Shown here in pieces: positions 1 through 11,659 of a DNA stretch of 64,000 nucleotides. Below the pieces are notes generated by a model. It was given only the letters and a program-made list of their open reading frames with translations. It searched no databases and was not told where the DNA came from. The first letter of the stretch is position 1, and every line of letters begins with the position of its first letter. Where the stretch lies: positions 39,568,457 to 39,632,456 of the forward strand of contig OZ012690.1 of assembly GCA_963942565.1 (NCBI GenBank), given 5' to 3'. The position numbers were made by a program, and so were the translations under genes. Source of the DNA: Maea johnstoni (lineage: Eukaryota > Annelida > Polychaeta > Spionida > Magelonidae).

Positions 1-163
1 GTTAATACAGATTCATGCCAAGTGTTAAGTATTTGGTACTTATGAAAATGACTTGTAAGTAATTGTAGTTGTGTATATCGCTAAAAGATGGCACTAGCTG
101 CACTGCTCCAATTCATACTTTATTCTGTTACATGTATTTACAAAAGTGTGATACTCACAGACA

Positions 164-455
164 GGGTCTTAGCCAGAATTTCAAAATACCTGTCTCTAAC
201 GGCAATTCACAAAATTTCTGCCCTTCCAGAATTAGCCACTGAGCTTTTTGAAGTCCTTATACAAACTTTGTACATTAACACTTCAGCCATGCCTTAGAAG
301 TTAGTTTGTTTTAAAAAGATTTGATTATTATTTTTAAAAAAAAGTAAATTTGAAAATTCTTTATGAAAACTTTCCTTTTGTAAAAAGGACTTTTTCAGGG
401 AACTGCCTGTCCAAAAGACAAGCTGGATAATTGGTCCTGGCTTAGTCCTTGGTCA
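164..455. mobile_element. GGTCTTAGCCAG MITE, type B
   Basis: Starts gggtcttagccagaatttc and contains tacctgtctctaacggcaat and aactgcctgtccaaaagaca. Shares ends with type A but has a different interior. Right edge approximate. Confidence 0.55.
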
Positions 456-900
456 AAGACTAAGTAGGGTACCTCTAAGAATGGAAGGTTTTATGAGTGC
501 ATGACCAGTTTATCAAACCTATATGTACATCATGAAAGTGAACTAGTTATTAGGGGTAATCTCCCCTATCTAACAGCAAACAATATTCTTATAGTTATTT
601 CTATGTTTTCACGATATTTGCATTCATGTCCTTCTGATAGCAGTGGCCTCAGATAGACTCTCCAGGCTTGAAGGGAGTTTCATTGGCCTAAAGGTACTCT
701 GGATATTGAGGATCCCCACATCTGGCTTCAATGTAAATATAGGATGTGTGGCTGGCATTTCCTGTACGAGGGACATGGGTCCTCGGGCCATCATCACCCA
801 AAAGGTCTATCCTAGCTGAGTACTATTTATGTAGCCTGGTAGAACTCTGCTATGTTAGAAAGGTAGAATGCCACATATACTATCTAGAGGTAGACAGCAG

Positions 901-1208
901 GGTCTTAGCCAGGATTTAGGAACTGGGTGCCTAAAATTGACAATTTTTAAATTTTGGGGCGTCCACATTTTTAAGGGGCACCACAATATACTCAGATTAC
1001 AACCATAAACACGTATAAATTTATCAAAGTAAGACATGATATCCTTATACAATGTCATTGGAATTATATGGAGATGGAAAAGTCCAAATATGTGCTTGAG
1101 ATTGACATTTTAAGAAATTCCTCACAAAAAAATTTGGGTGTCCTGAGGGGTGCTTTCTAGGTGTTTGGGTGTCCAAAAAGACACCCAGACGCCCTGCCGG
1201 CTAAGACC
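901..1208. mobile_element. GGTCTTAGCCAG MITE, type A
   Basis: 308 bp, ends GGTCTTAGCCAGGAT and GCCGGCTAAGACC (inverted). The right part contains gggtgtccaaaaagacaccc, a small hairpin. Best-preserved reference copy in the window. Confidence 0.75.
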
Positions 1209-1209
1209 A

Positions 1210-2590
1210 TGGTAGACAGTACCGTTGACTAGTTAACATATGGCAGCCTAGAAATCTAGGCTAACTATGTAGCCGCCGCCCAGGCATGTAGAAGTACTGA
1301 AGGCCATCAGTTGTTATCATTGCCAGAATTCAAGTATTGAGGAGATTTCCTCACCTTATAGACTTCAGGCTCCAAATCCCCAAGCAACCATTCCCTTCTT
1401 CAGGAGTTGACTAACCTGAGTGTGGTCTAGTGCAGATAATGACAGATAGATGGCACCATATGGTCCTCCTATCTCTAGCCATTACTCAAAGAGGGTACCA
1501 TAAGGCTATTCCCCTGGTGAGATAAATGTGAACTAAATCAGCCACTATGTCCAACTTGATTATTTGGTGCCTGGTACTTATCAGAAAAATACATTTGACA
1601 GCCAAGACATCTAGGCTACCCTCTCAGACCTCTGAGAGAGGCCCTTGGGGTCTTAGCCAGCAGGACAAAGTTCGACGAAACCCTCTGAAAAATGTTTTCT
1701 GAAAATTTTCTGTAGATGTATAAATATTTTTTCAAGAGATTATTTTAGTTTATAAATGTGTGTTTTTTGCATGTTTTATGTTGATTGGGAGTTGTAAGGG
1801 TGTGTTTTGGACATTAAGAAACATTATGGTGTGAACTTTGCATGTCCTTAGAACACTGAGAGACCACCTACTTCAAGAGAGAGTCCCCTCTTTAAATAGC
1901 ATCCCAGTACTCAATAGGTAGGGTTCAGCTAAAATCCAGATGTATCTTGAAAACTCCATGTTAAATGTCAAAGAAGCAACTGTGTGTCAAATCTGCATGT
2001 CCTCACAGTACTAAAGGTACAGTCTACTTCTCTATCTTTAGCGACCCACTACCCACTGGTTCTTACTATAATTTTCGAGAAACATGTTTTAAATGCCAAA
2101 AAAACATCTGTGTGAACTAAGTGTGTCCCCAGAGTACTTAGAAATAATCTCCAATGAATAATATTCAGCTCTAGATATATCTCTAATAACCCAGTATATA
2201 AGGCCCTTTAAATTAGGATTGATGAACTTGGTGTGCAACATTGGCCATCATGTACATTTGAGTGTGCTTTTTTTAGAATGACAATTGATATAAACTTGTA
2301 TATCCTGAGCCAATCTTTGAGTAACTATATGTATTGTGTTTCCTTTGACAATGAATTGAAGTTAGAATTGCCACTTATCAGGTTGAATTGGACTAATACT
2401 GATCAATAGTATAAAAGGTTATTTTAGGCTTCAGCTTGGGCTGTGAGTAATATCTAACTCTGGCACTACCATGTTGTGATGTCTGGGTAATAATTAATCA
2501 GTGTCTAGCATGTTTGTATACCTGACTAACCCTGTTTGAGCGGCTAGGGCTGATCTATACTGATAATATCCCGGGACAAAGTCCATCACT
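1210..2590. other. Gene-free sequence with an old dispersed repeat
   Basis: No coding potential. 1373-1617 resembles 35755-36010 in order (gttgac, atctctac/atctctag, ttcccctggtgagataa, aactaaat, ggccactatg, ggctaggcta-like end), an unclassified dispersed repeat of about 250 bp. Confidence 0.5.
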
Positions 2591-2599
2591 TTCAAAAGA

Positions 2600-3033
2600 G
2601 CAGGCTAGAATCACTCAAGATGGGGACTCCTGCCTCATGGAAAGACAATAGTCTTGCTGAACTTCTACCTGCCCAATTTGGTAAGTCGTGCATCATATAT
2701 ATACATTCATTCGTACATACATACATACATACATACATACATACATTCCTACATACATATATACATACATACATACATACATACATACATACATACATAC
2801 AAAAATGCATTTCATACTCAGGGCCCAAAGTTTGGAATGGCTTAACTGAAGCAATCAGATGTGCACCATCTCTACCTTCCTTCAAGTCTCAATACCTAAA
2901 AGCAATGTACTATACTACTTTGTAACCCTGGGGCCCTCTAGCTACTTGTAAACATGCCAGACGGCCTCAGGGAAGATCCTTACCATTGGACTGAGTTACC
3001 CTCTTTAAATAAAGATTATTTTTATTGTTATTA
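2600..3033 (+). mobile_element. 3' end of a LINE (reverse-transcriptase C-terminus and tail)
   Basis: The frame ending GPKVWNGLTEAIRCAPSLPS, then FKSQYLKAMYYTTL, matches the extreme C-terminus of many LINE ORF2 proteins (GPKLWNSLP...SLSSFKK). It is followed by about 110 bp ending aaataaagattatt, a typical LINE tail. A (CATA)n expansion (about 2712-2800) has replaced the sequence just upstream, so the repetitive IHTYIHTYIH frames are microsatellite artefacts. 5'-truncated, dead. Confidence 0.7.
2712..2800. repeat. (CATA)n microsatellite
   Basis: About 20 tetranucleotide units with a few interruptions, inside the LINE fragment. Another (CATA)n follows the LINE tail at 3033-3056. Confidence 0.97.
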
Positions 3034-3147
3034 TACATACATACATACATACATAAATACACACACATATGATTATATATATATATATACATGTATGTGT
3101 ATAAATACGTGTGTGTGTAAATATATATATATATGTATATATATATA

Positions 3148-6100
3148 TGGGCTCGATCAAGCTGTTACGGAATCACACTTTTGCTGTTCAAGCTTAGATA
3201 TCTTTTTAATGGAAAAAGTTAGGAAATCATGCTTTATATGGTTGTGTAGGGCTTTGAAAGTTCTTTTAAATGGACCAAGTTCCAACTTCCCCAGAAAATG
3301 ATTTTTGGGTAAAAAAGTGAAAAAACATGCCTGTTACGGAATCACTCAAAATTACCATCTGTTTTCTACCACTTTAATCAAATACCACTTTCATGCTGTT
3401 CCTGCCACTTTTTTCCAAATGTTTCTTTATCAAGTGGTAGGTAAATTTGTTTTGCACAGATTCCACCACAAATTTAGGAGTTGAATAAGTTAAAGTGAAC
3501 TTTATTCAAGAAACTTTGACAGATGGTCTTGTTACGGAATCACATTTACCATTTGTTACGGAATCACATTTTCTGTAGCAATCAATATCTTTCATTAAAA
3601 GAGTGCACTATGGTGAAATTTTCTGCTTTAATAAAAAGTTAAGTTAGTGTACGGATATAAAGACATACATTTTTACTGAAGGGAGCACTTAATTAGGAAT
3701 TACATGGTAGCAGAGAGTGGGTTTTATACGTCTCCGATGGTAGGTAACAGATGACAATGTCTAATGTTAGAGAAACCACTTCCCCACAACGGCAATTGTT
3801 AGACAATTAACTTATATAAGCTGTAATTGATTTAACATTGAAGCTTCTTATAAATAGATCATTAATCTGAAAAGGTTTTGAAAAACATGATGTTACCTTC
3901 TGCATTCTCAGAGGTAGATTTCACTCACTACCTGGTCAGTTTTATATCACTTCCTGTACACATCAAGGATGTTGGTATACCCCAGACAATGTGGATTCTG
4001 TTTTTCCTCCACTGTCCCCTCTCATTAACACCCCTTATTGTTTAGTCTGAGCAAGGAGGATATGATTCGGGAGGAAATTGCATCTACCCTGATTAACTGA
4101 ATGGGTGGCTTCAGGATTAGGGAATCCGATGTAGAGGTGAATGAAGACAAATTGCATTTGCAGACAGGATGAAGGTGTCAGTCAAGGTACACATCTGTAC
4201 AGCTACCAATTGATATCAAACTAGCTGAGTTATGAATGAATTATGAACATTTATAGTTAATGCCAAATTTGCTAAATACTTATAAAATAACTATGTAATG
4301 ATTCTTTTTAAACATGCATTTGTGATCTTATTAACTGTTGGATATTTTTTCTGGAGTAGATCATACATGTCTATTGGGCAAATGGAGAATCCCTGGAAAT
4401 TTGTTTTTAAAATCATTTAGACTGCTGATCTATGACTGGCTTTGTATAAAACAGTATCATATGAGTCTTCCATATGACTATATTGTATCTTTGAGTGATG
4501 TAACAAAATTTTGTTCTCTGAGAAATGTTTATGTATTGAATCCTTCCCCTTCTACACTTATGACAAAAGTTTCTTGTCCTCAACAGTGTGTAAGTTCCAT
4601 CTGAAACACTGAATAAATTCCTCTAAAATTTAATGCGGGTGGTCAAGTTTTAAAATATATGCATAAATAGAGACTTCAGAATCTGGCCTACATTGACCAT
4701 GTGCTAAACTTCAGTTTTCTTCTTTACTTGAAGGAGAATCTCTGTTTCTGTGAAAGTATCTAAAATCTCTGTCGAAGAGCTTTCCTGTCCACCACAGATA
4801 TAAATTCTCTAAAATCTACTATTTTACAAAAGTCTTGAACAAATAGGGTTCAAGAATGATATTACTATAGGATAAGACAGCCAAATGAGGGAGCACATTT
4901 TCCTGAATTTGAGGGAAAATATTGAATTCAATATTCTAAAATTCTGTACGCAACAGTTTGAATAGGTTGATATGGCCCAATATAACCATGAACATGCATG
5001 TACTTCTTGAAATAAATGCCTTATAAAAAGTCACTGAATTTAAATGAGAGTGAAAACAATTCATTTATATATTTGAAAATGTCCTTTTAAAGGGTTATTC
5101 ACAAAATTATTTGGGTGTCCTGATGGGTGATTTTTAAGGGAGTGGGTGTCCAAATGAGGCTGAGATGCCCTGCTGGCCAGCTTAATTATACTCTACTTTA
5201 AAACTGTGTGAATGTTTTAAAAAAGGTAGTTTGGTGCTATGACACATTTTGAATAATTGTACCTTTCTCAAAATTGTATGTGAGTTACTTGTTTATAAAG
5301 AACTTCATCTGATTTCCATGTACAGCTTAGTCCTTGTTCAAAGCGTTTTGATGCCATATTGAAACTACTACTCGATAATGGCCATATACTTTTTTTTCAA
5401 AATACTGTGCACGATGTCTCATTCTAAATATGGAAACTATCAGTTAATACTAAACTTAAAGTTATGAAAACAAACTAGTCCATTTAAAGAATGTTCAAGA
5501 CACCTATAGGCTTGAACCAGTCAATTTATCAAATATGTGACAGGGACCGACGTTAACTTTTGAAGGCACTTGCCCATTCGGGCAGAGCAACCCCAAGATT
5601 TACTTGCCGGAAAAAAATTCAACTTGCCCCCCAAAATGTTATTTTGCACTTTGTTCATTATTAACACAGTGACATCCTATTTTGTATGTCTCTTTAGCAT
5701 TTTTATGAGAATAAACTATAGAGGCATACAATTTAGAATGACAAAGGGCAGTGTTTTGCAGAAATAACAACGATAATCTCGGTCTAACTTTTGTATGGGG
5801 TATTAAAGTGGGAATATTGACTTGCCTGTTCGGGCTTTTAGATTAGGCCATGAACTTGCCCGAAACTCTGTTTTTTACTGTTGAACTTGCCCCGGGCAAT
5901 AGGGCAAGCCTTAGCGTTGTACCCTGTGTGATTCCGTAACGTTACGGAATCACCAACTTAAACCCCCACAAAAACACTGTTTGAAAATTTATTTTTCAAA
6001 AGTGTGCCCCTCATAGTTAAATTAGTGTTAAAATGCTTTTTTCTATGAAGTTTCATGGTAATGACCCAATCTGAACATTTTCAAAAATTAAAAAAATGCT

Positions 6101-6501
6101 ATTTTCCTGTTACGGAATCACATGTTACGGAATCACAGATCACTGTATTTTAAAATTCATCAAAAACACCCCAAAACATAATATTCAATACTATATCTCT
6201 TGGCACAGTCTTCCAAGGTATAATTGTGATCATCTAAAGCAATGTTGAAGATCATAAGATGGTTTTACAAGAAAATATGGTGGTTTTAACATTTTGTCAA
6301 ATGTTATTGTCAGAAAGGCGTTGAACAAACAAACAAACACCCTGCAGTAAAATGTTCATAACCTTTTCGTAAATGGGAATACAGTAAATCTGACTAAAGA
6401 TCCAGAAACTTCAGAATTCTAGCTTTCCAAATATGTAAGATACATATTGCTACTATAAAATATATTTTTTGTCTTAGATGCTAACTTCAACTTGATCGAG
6501 C

Positions 6502-6504
<3 letters not shown>
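3148..6504. mobile_element. 3.36-kb DNA element with 14-bp terminal inverted repeats and GTTACGGAATCAC motifs
   Basis: Left end TGGGCTCGATCAAG (3148-3161) and right end CTTGATCGAGCCCA (6491-6504) are exact inverted repeats; both sit in (TA)n runs, so a TA target is likely. The 13-mer GTTACGGAATCAC occurs at 3164, 3333, 3531, 3555, 5941, 6109 and 6124, and reversed at 5928, clustered within about 600 bp of each end, as transposase-binding subterminal repeats often are. No transposase-size frame is present (longest about 88 codons), so it is non-autonomous or decayed. Carries nested elements at about 4970-5180 and 5541-5926. Superfamily not recognised. Confidence 0.75.
5541..5926. mobile_element. 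CAGGG-ended MITE with 5-bp target duplication
   Basis: 386 bp from CAGGGACCGACG to the inverted-like end caacgytaaggc/gtaccctg, flanked by TGTGA on both sides (5536-5540 and 5927-5931). The inside has repeated cttgccc/gggcaag words. Nested in the 3148-6504 element, directly beside its 13-mer palindrome. Relatives: about 6974-7230, 22035-22236, 53941-54291. The ends suggest the hAT group with 5-bp duplications. Confidence 0.65.

Positions 6505-6591
<87 letters not shown>
6505..6591. repeat. (TA)n microsatellite
   Basis: About 85 bp of pure AT/TA directly outside the right end of the 3148-6504 element; shorter TA runs flank its left end (3075-3148). Confidence 0.97.
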
Positions 6592-6594
<3 letters not shown>

Positions 6595-6973
6595 TATATA
6601 CATACTTGAAGTGTATATGTATGCCTCTGCTAGTACCTCCTGAGCAGTGGGGTTAACAGCCTGATAGATACCCTAGGTAATAGCATCACAGGCTTGGACA
6701 CTTCAATAATGAGGCTTGTATTTAGTCACAGCGGTGGCTGGCTCTCTGCTGTAGCCAGACAAAACAACTGAGGACAGCTCCCTAACCTGTACTAATTGAG
6801 TTATGTGATTGGTAGCCGAGATCACAGGGCATGGAAGCAATATTGTGTAATAGACATCAGCCTGGTGGGGGTAGCTGCAGTGTAAGAACTGGATTTAGCA
6901 TGGGGTCGGTCATTTTGGGGAAGTCTGTGGTATGTCGGTATATAGCCCTGTTAATGTACGAATTCCAGTTCAA

Positions 6974-7230
6974 CTTTCTAAAACAGGGTGCAACATAGGT
7001 TTCAAAGCAGTATGTGCTGAGCGGGGCAAGCTGCCCCATAAGTTTACTTGCCCCGCCGGCACTCCCACTTGCCCCGCCACTCATTAATCAAAAGGTGAGT
7101 TACATTACAAGGACTCCGCCAATTACATTTATTTGTTGAGTGGGGCAAGTAAGGGTCTTGTTCTGCCTGCCCGATTGCTGTTTGTTACCGATTTCACTTG
7201 CAACGGGGCAAGCGATAATGTTGCACGCTG
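6974..7230. mobile_element. CAGGGTGCAACAT-ended MITE
   Basis: Ends CAGGGTGCAACAT and ATGTTGCACGCTG are near-perfect inverted repeats, and the inside carries gggcaag/cttgcccc words like the element at 5541. No clean target duplication seen. Confidence 0.6.
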
Positions 7231-7649
7231 TTTGTTTTTTGTCGATGCTTTTCTAGATTTTATTTATAATCTGCCCTAAGTGGACAGCCAGTCCTAATGG
7301 CCGGGTGGTCTATTGCCTTGGTTGTTTGCTGTCTTTTGCCAATGCATGTGGTTTAATCCTGATCGGCCAGATCGTGCATGTGAGAAGGTTGCCTTTGACA
7401 GTGGTTTACCAACTACATGTAAACGATTATTGTGTCAGCAGCCATATATAATTAGAAGATGGTTTGTTTTGAAAATATTTGGTTATTTAAACCTGAAAAG
7501 GTCATGAATGAAAATTCTTCCTAGAAAAATCTTGCCTGTCTGAATATGAGCTTTTCAAGAATTTCCCTGTCAACCAGACAGGCTGGACAAGTCCATGTTT
7601 GTTGGAAAATCTGCAGTCCTAACGTCCAATTAAGGTATATCATCCATTC

Positions 7650-8800
7650 TCAATAATGCCAAGATGCAAACTGTATGGTTATCATTTATAGCATAATCAG
7701 ATGTTTGGCAAAGTTCCTACAGAAGGAATAGCCTTGTCAATAGCCTTAGTAACACATGATACATGTAGGTATCAAGTATGTCTTAAGCAGATGCTCTCTG
7801 AGACAGCAGTTCTAATGGCAGTTAGGGTACATCATCCAATAGTTTGCAAACACATTACTGTGTCAATAATGTCAATGTGTGCTGCACAGTTATCGCTTAT
7901 AGCACAACCAGATGCTAGATGGTGCCTCTACTGAATGCCAGTCACCAACACATGTCTTGCCAATAATGCCAATGCATACTGTGTAGTTATCATGTAAACC
8001 ATTACCATATGTTCCACTGACTCTCGACAGAATGTCAGTTTGATAGAACGTGAACACACCATTCAAAGTTTTACGGACATATTCTTAGCCAGTAGAGCAT
8101 TTTGTGATCAATTTCTTGTAATGTCAATATCAAGGATACAGTTGATTTTCTTTCATCTCAATACTATTCCCATGACATTTTATAAGGTTATTTTGCCTTA
8201 TAAAATCTCAATAAGAAAAAAGTTAATGGTTTTAATCCAAGTATGTTGTGGTCTCCCTTGAATGTTAGGATGCCCCCAAATTTGACAATTGCCAGTTTTT
8301 GGCACCCAGTTTCTAAATCATTGCTAAGGCAGTTTCATTTCAATAGGCACCTTTTAACCACACTAACTGTATTTATCTAGTTATTATGTATAGGAGTACC
8401 ATACATTTTATCAAGTCTCTACAGAATGCCTCATCTTATGACTACTTCATTAAATGTTTAATGAACATATTTTGTTTTCAGTTGCTTTAACACAAACACG
8501 CCAACAGTGTTGACCGAGTCTCAACGGAATGCTTCCGCTTGAAAATAATGTTAGATATTTTTTATGAATATATTTTTGTTTCAATAGGGCTCTTCAGCAC
8601 AAACTAGCTGAATCAAACTTCAGAATACTTAATAAATGATTTTACAAACATATTTTTGTTACAATGTTAGCCCAAACTGTGTAGTTATCGTATCATAGCA
8701 TTACCATATGTTTGACTGAGTTTCCTGAGAATGCCAAAAGTGTGGACTACATGATTAAATGTTCTGTGAGCATGTTTCTGTGTCAATAACCTCAGCCCAT
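7650..8800. repeat. Old degenerate tandem repeat
   Basis: Words like caataatgccaatg, actgtgtagttatc, attaccatatgtt and gaatgcc recur about every 100-200 bp (7652, 7866, 7963, 8666 and others), interrupted by a type A MITE at 8095-8335. Confidence 0.5.
8095..8335. mobile_element. GGTCTTAGCCAG MITE, type A, partial reverse copy
   Basis: Contains gtatgttgtggtctccc and ggcacccagtttctaaatca, then ttgctaaggc, the reverse of the type A left end. The other end is lost. Confidence 0.55.
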
Positions 8801-9113
8801 CTCTTATGTTCCGCATGTAAGCCAAGCCTTGTAGAGCAGCTTGGAGACAAGTCATACACACTTAGACAACTCATATGCTACAATGCTTAAGCGAGAACAC
8901 ATTGCAACTTTGCTGGGTTCAGCATGTGTTTTCGGGGTAAAAAGATTCCCTTGGTATTTACCGTGGTGAGGTTAGAGAAGTTCTGGGAGGGAATCGGTGC
9001 CTGGGTCGGCCTTGTGGATGACTTGAGAAGTCGCCCGTCCTAAGCACATGTTGGCAGTGGCTTGTTGTTATGAATGTATATATCAACATGATATGAGCGT
9101 AGTTGTTAGAATC

Positions 9114-9419
9114 GGGGTCTTAGCCAGGATTTTTTAAATGCCTGTCCAAAACAGCAATTCCAAAATTTCTGCCAATCCATAGCTACTCAGCTACTTCAAA
9201 TATTTTTACCAACTATGTTCATGACTGTACAATTGATAGCCTGTTGTATCAAAAAGGGAAATTTACACTTTAGCCACTTCATAGATGATGGTTTTTCGGG
9301 GAAATATTTGGTTATTACTCTTAACAATATCAAAATTTACAATTCTTTATTGATATTTTTGCCTGGCCAAAAATAGGTTTTCAGGTAACTGCTTGTCCAA
9401 AAGACAGTCCCTGGTTAGA
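9114..9419. mobile_element. GGTCTTAGCCAG MITE, type B
   Basis: Starts ggggtcttagccaggat, then atgcctgtccaaaacagcaa; ends cttgtccaaaagacagtccc and tggttag. Interior parallels 164-455. Confidence 0.6.
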
Positions 9420-9594
9420 ATTGATTGATTATTAGATTTCAGATCAACCTGAACATGTTTTTAACCCATTTATGCTCACAGTATCTGGATGCTATGACAA
9501 ATCAGAGATTTTTGGTTTGAAGAATTAATTCACGGAAAATATCTAGATTAAAGATTTTCAACCTATCTACATTAACCTGTTGCATTACATTTAA

Positions 9595-11446
9595 GTTTAC
9601 GGTAGTTGCCTGTACTTGAGGAGAGAGGGGCTAGGATACCAACTGCCAGTGGTCCAGCGGGCACTAGAAGTGCTCACTTCATTAGCCACTGAACACCTTC
9701 TGTAACTCTACCAGGAGTGGGGCATTTACCAGGAAGTTTACGGTAGTTGCCTGTACTTGAGGAGAGAGGGGCTAGGATACCAACTGCCAGTGGTCCAGCG
9801 GGCTCTAGAAGTGCTCACTTCATTAGCTGCTGAACGCTTTCTGTAACTCTACCAGGAGTGGGGCATTTACCAGGAACTTTACGGTAGTTGCCTGTACTTG
9901 AGGAGAGAGGGGCTAGGATACCAACTGCCAGTGGTCCAGCAGGCTCTAGAACTGCCACTGAGTGCCTCCTGTAACTCTACTAGGAGTGGGGCATTTACCA
10001 GAAAGTTTACGGTAGTTGCCTGTACTTGAGGAGAGAGGGGCTAGGATACCAACTGCCAGTGGTCCAGCAGGCTCTAGAAGTGCTAGCTTCATAAGCCACT
10101 GAACGCCTCCTGTAACTCTGCTAGGAGTGGGGCATTTACCAGAAAGTTTACGGTAATTGCCTGTACTTGAGGAGAGAGAGGCTAGGATAGCAACTGCCAG
10201 TGGTCCAGCAGGCTCTAGAACTGCCACTGAGTGCCTCCTGTAACTCTACTAGGAGTGGGGCATTTACCAGAAAGTTTACGGTAGTTGCCTGCACTTGAGG
10301 AGAGAGAGGCTAGGATACCAACTGCCAGTAGTCCGCAGGCTCTAGAAGTGCCACTGAGTGCCTCCTGTAACTCTGCTAGGAGTGGGGCATTTACTAGAAA
10401 GTTTACGGTAGTTGCCTGTACTTGAGGAGAGAGAGGCTAGGATACCAACTGCCAGTGGTCCAGCGGGCTCTAGAAGTGCTAGCTTCATTAGCCACTGAAC
10501 GCCTTCTGTAACTCTACCAGGAGTGGGGCATTTACCAGGAAGTTTACGGTAGTTGCCTGTACTTGAGGAGAGAGGGGCTAGGATAGCAACTGCCAGTAGT
10601 CCGCAGGCTCTAGAAGTGCTCACTTCATTAGCCACTGAACACCTTCTGTAACTCTGCTAGGAGTGGGGCATTTACTAGAAAGTTTACGGTAGTTGCCTGC
10701 ACTTGAGGAGAGAGAGGCTAGGATAGCAACTGTCAGTGGTCCAGCAGGCTCTAGAACTGCCACTGAGTGCCTCCTGTAACTCTACTAGGAGTGGGGCATT
10801 TACCAGAAAGTTTACGGTAGTTGCCTGCACTTGAGGAGAGAGAGGCTAGGATAGCAACTGTCAGTGGTCCAGCAGGCTCTAGAAGTGCTAGCTTCATAAG
10901 CCACTGAACGCCTCCTGTAACTCTGCTAGGAGTGGGGCATTTACCAGAAAGTTTACGGTAATTGCCTGTACTTGAGGAGAGAGAGGCTAGGATAGCAACT
11001 GCCAGTGGTCCAGCAGGCTCTAGAACTGCCACTGAGTGCCTCCTGTAACTCTACTAGGAGTGGGGCATTTACCAGAAAGTTTACGGTAGTTGCCTGCACT
11101 TGAGGAGAGAGAGGCTAGGATACCAACTGCCAGTAGTCCGCAGGCGCTAGAAGTGCCACTGAGTGCCTCCTGTAACTCTGCTAGGAGTGGGGCATTTACT
11201 AGAAAGTTTACGGTAGTTGCCTGTACTTAAAGAGAGAGAGGCTAGGATAGCAACTGCCAGTAGTCCGCAGGCTCTAGAAGTGCCACTGAGTGCCTCCTGT
11301 AACTCTGCTAGGAGTGGGGCATTTACTAGAAAGTTTACGGTAGTTGCCGGCACTTGAGGAGAGAGAGGCTAGGATAGCAACTGCCAGTGGTCCAGCGGGC
11401 TCTAGAAGTGCTAGCTTCATTAGCCACTGAACGCCTCCTGTAACTG
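9595..11446. repeat. 14-unit satellite, 141/128-bp units, at the M6 5' end
   Basis: Units start (gtttacggtag or similar) near 9595, 9736, 9877, 10005, 10146, 10274, 10401, 10542, 10682, 10810, 10951, 11079, 11206 and 11333. Long units are 140-141 bp; short ones are 127-128 bp and lack 13 bp around the cttcattag segment. The long/short order repeats (128,141,128,127 from 9877 and again from 10682), indicating a higher-order duplication. Minus-strand open frames of 68-105 codons here come from the 141-bp unit being divisible by 3 and are not genes. The last unit stops about 125 bp before the M6 start codon. Confidence 0.95.
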
Positions 11447-11571
11447 GATGCTGGGCTGCGGCAGACTTGCTACCAACATGCTTGTTTTCTCCGCCTAACT
11501 GAGCCCCACTACGTCGTCCTATTCTTGTCAAGTTTGGGAGGCCGCTAATCACGGTACATGTTCGGATTAAG
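11447..11571 (+). promoter_or_regulatory. Candidate M6 5' UTR/promoter
   Basis: About 125 bp of more GC-rich, unique sequence between the satellite and the start codon, with gccccactacgtcgtc and similar CpG-bearing stretches unlike the AT-rich surroundings. No TATA box is evident. Assigned by position only. Confidence 0.3.
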
Positions 11572-11659
11572 ATGTTCATCCCCAGCACCAAGGCGAAGCG
11601 ATCAGCGCCCTCTCCCAGGAAGCGCGCTTACCATTACGAGGATGATGACGATGATTACA
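11572..11659 (+). CDS. M6: M6 exon 1 (start codon, cytoplasmic N-terminus)
   Basis: Encodes MFIPSTKAKRSAPSPRKR, then a short aromatic stretch and a run of acidic residues ending DDDDDY. The donor gtgagt follows at 11660. One base is left over and the exon at 18018 supplies exactly two (A+GA = Arg), so the join is in frame and leads straight into GCGEC. An upstream ATG at 11558 is in another frame and would run past the donor, so 11572 is preferred. Vertebrate GPM6/PLP proteins start almost directly at the Cys cluster, so this basic-then-acidic extension of about 30 residues is unlike them. Alternative first exons cannot be excluded. Confidence 0.72.

Noticed and set aside
2592-2925. Tyr/His/Thr-rich and Cys/Val-rich open frames
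   Set aside because: Translation of a (CATA)n microsatellite on both strands; only the last 35 codons (plus strand) are a LINE remnant.
9946-11591. Five minus-strand open frames (68-105 aa) with repeated PAGPLAVAILASLSSS words
   Set aside because: They follow the satellite; 141 bp is a multiple of 3 and the frames break at each 128-bp unit. No family resemblance.
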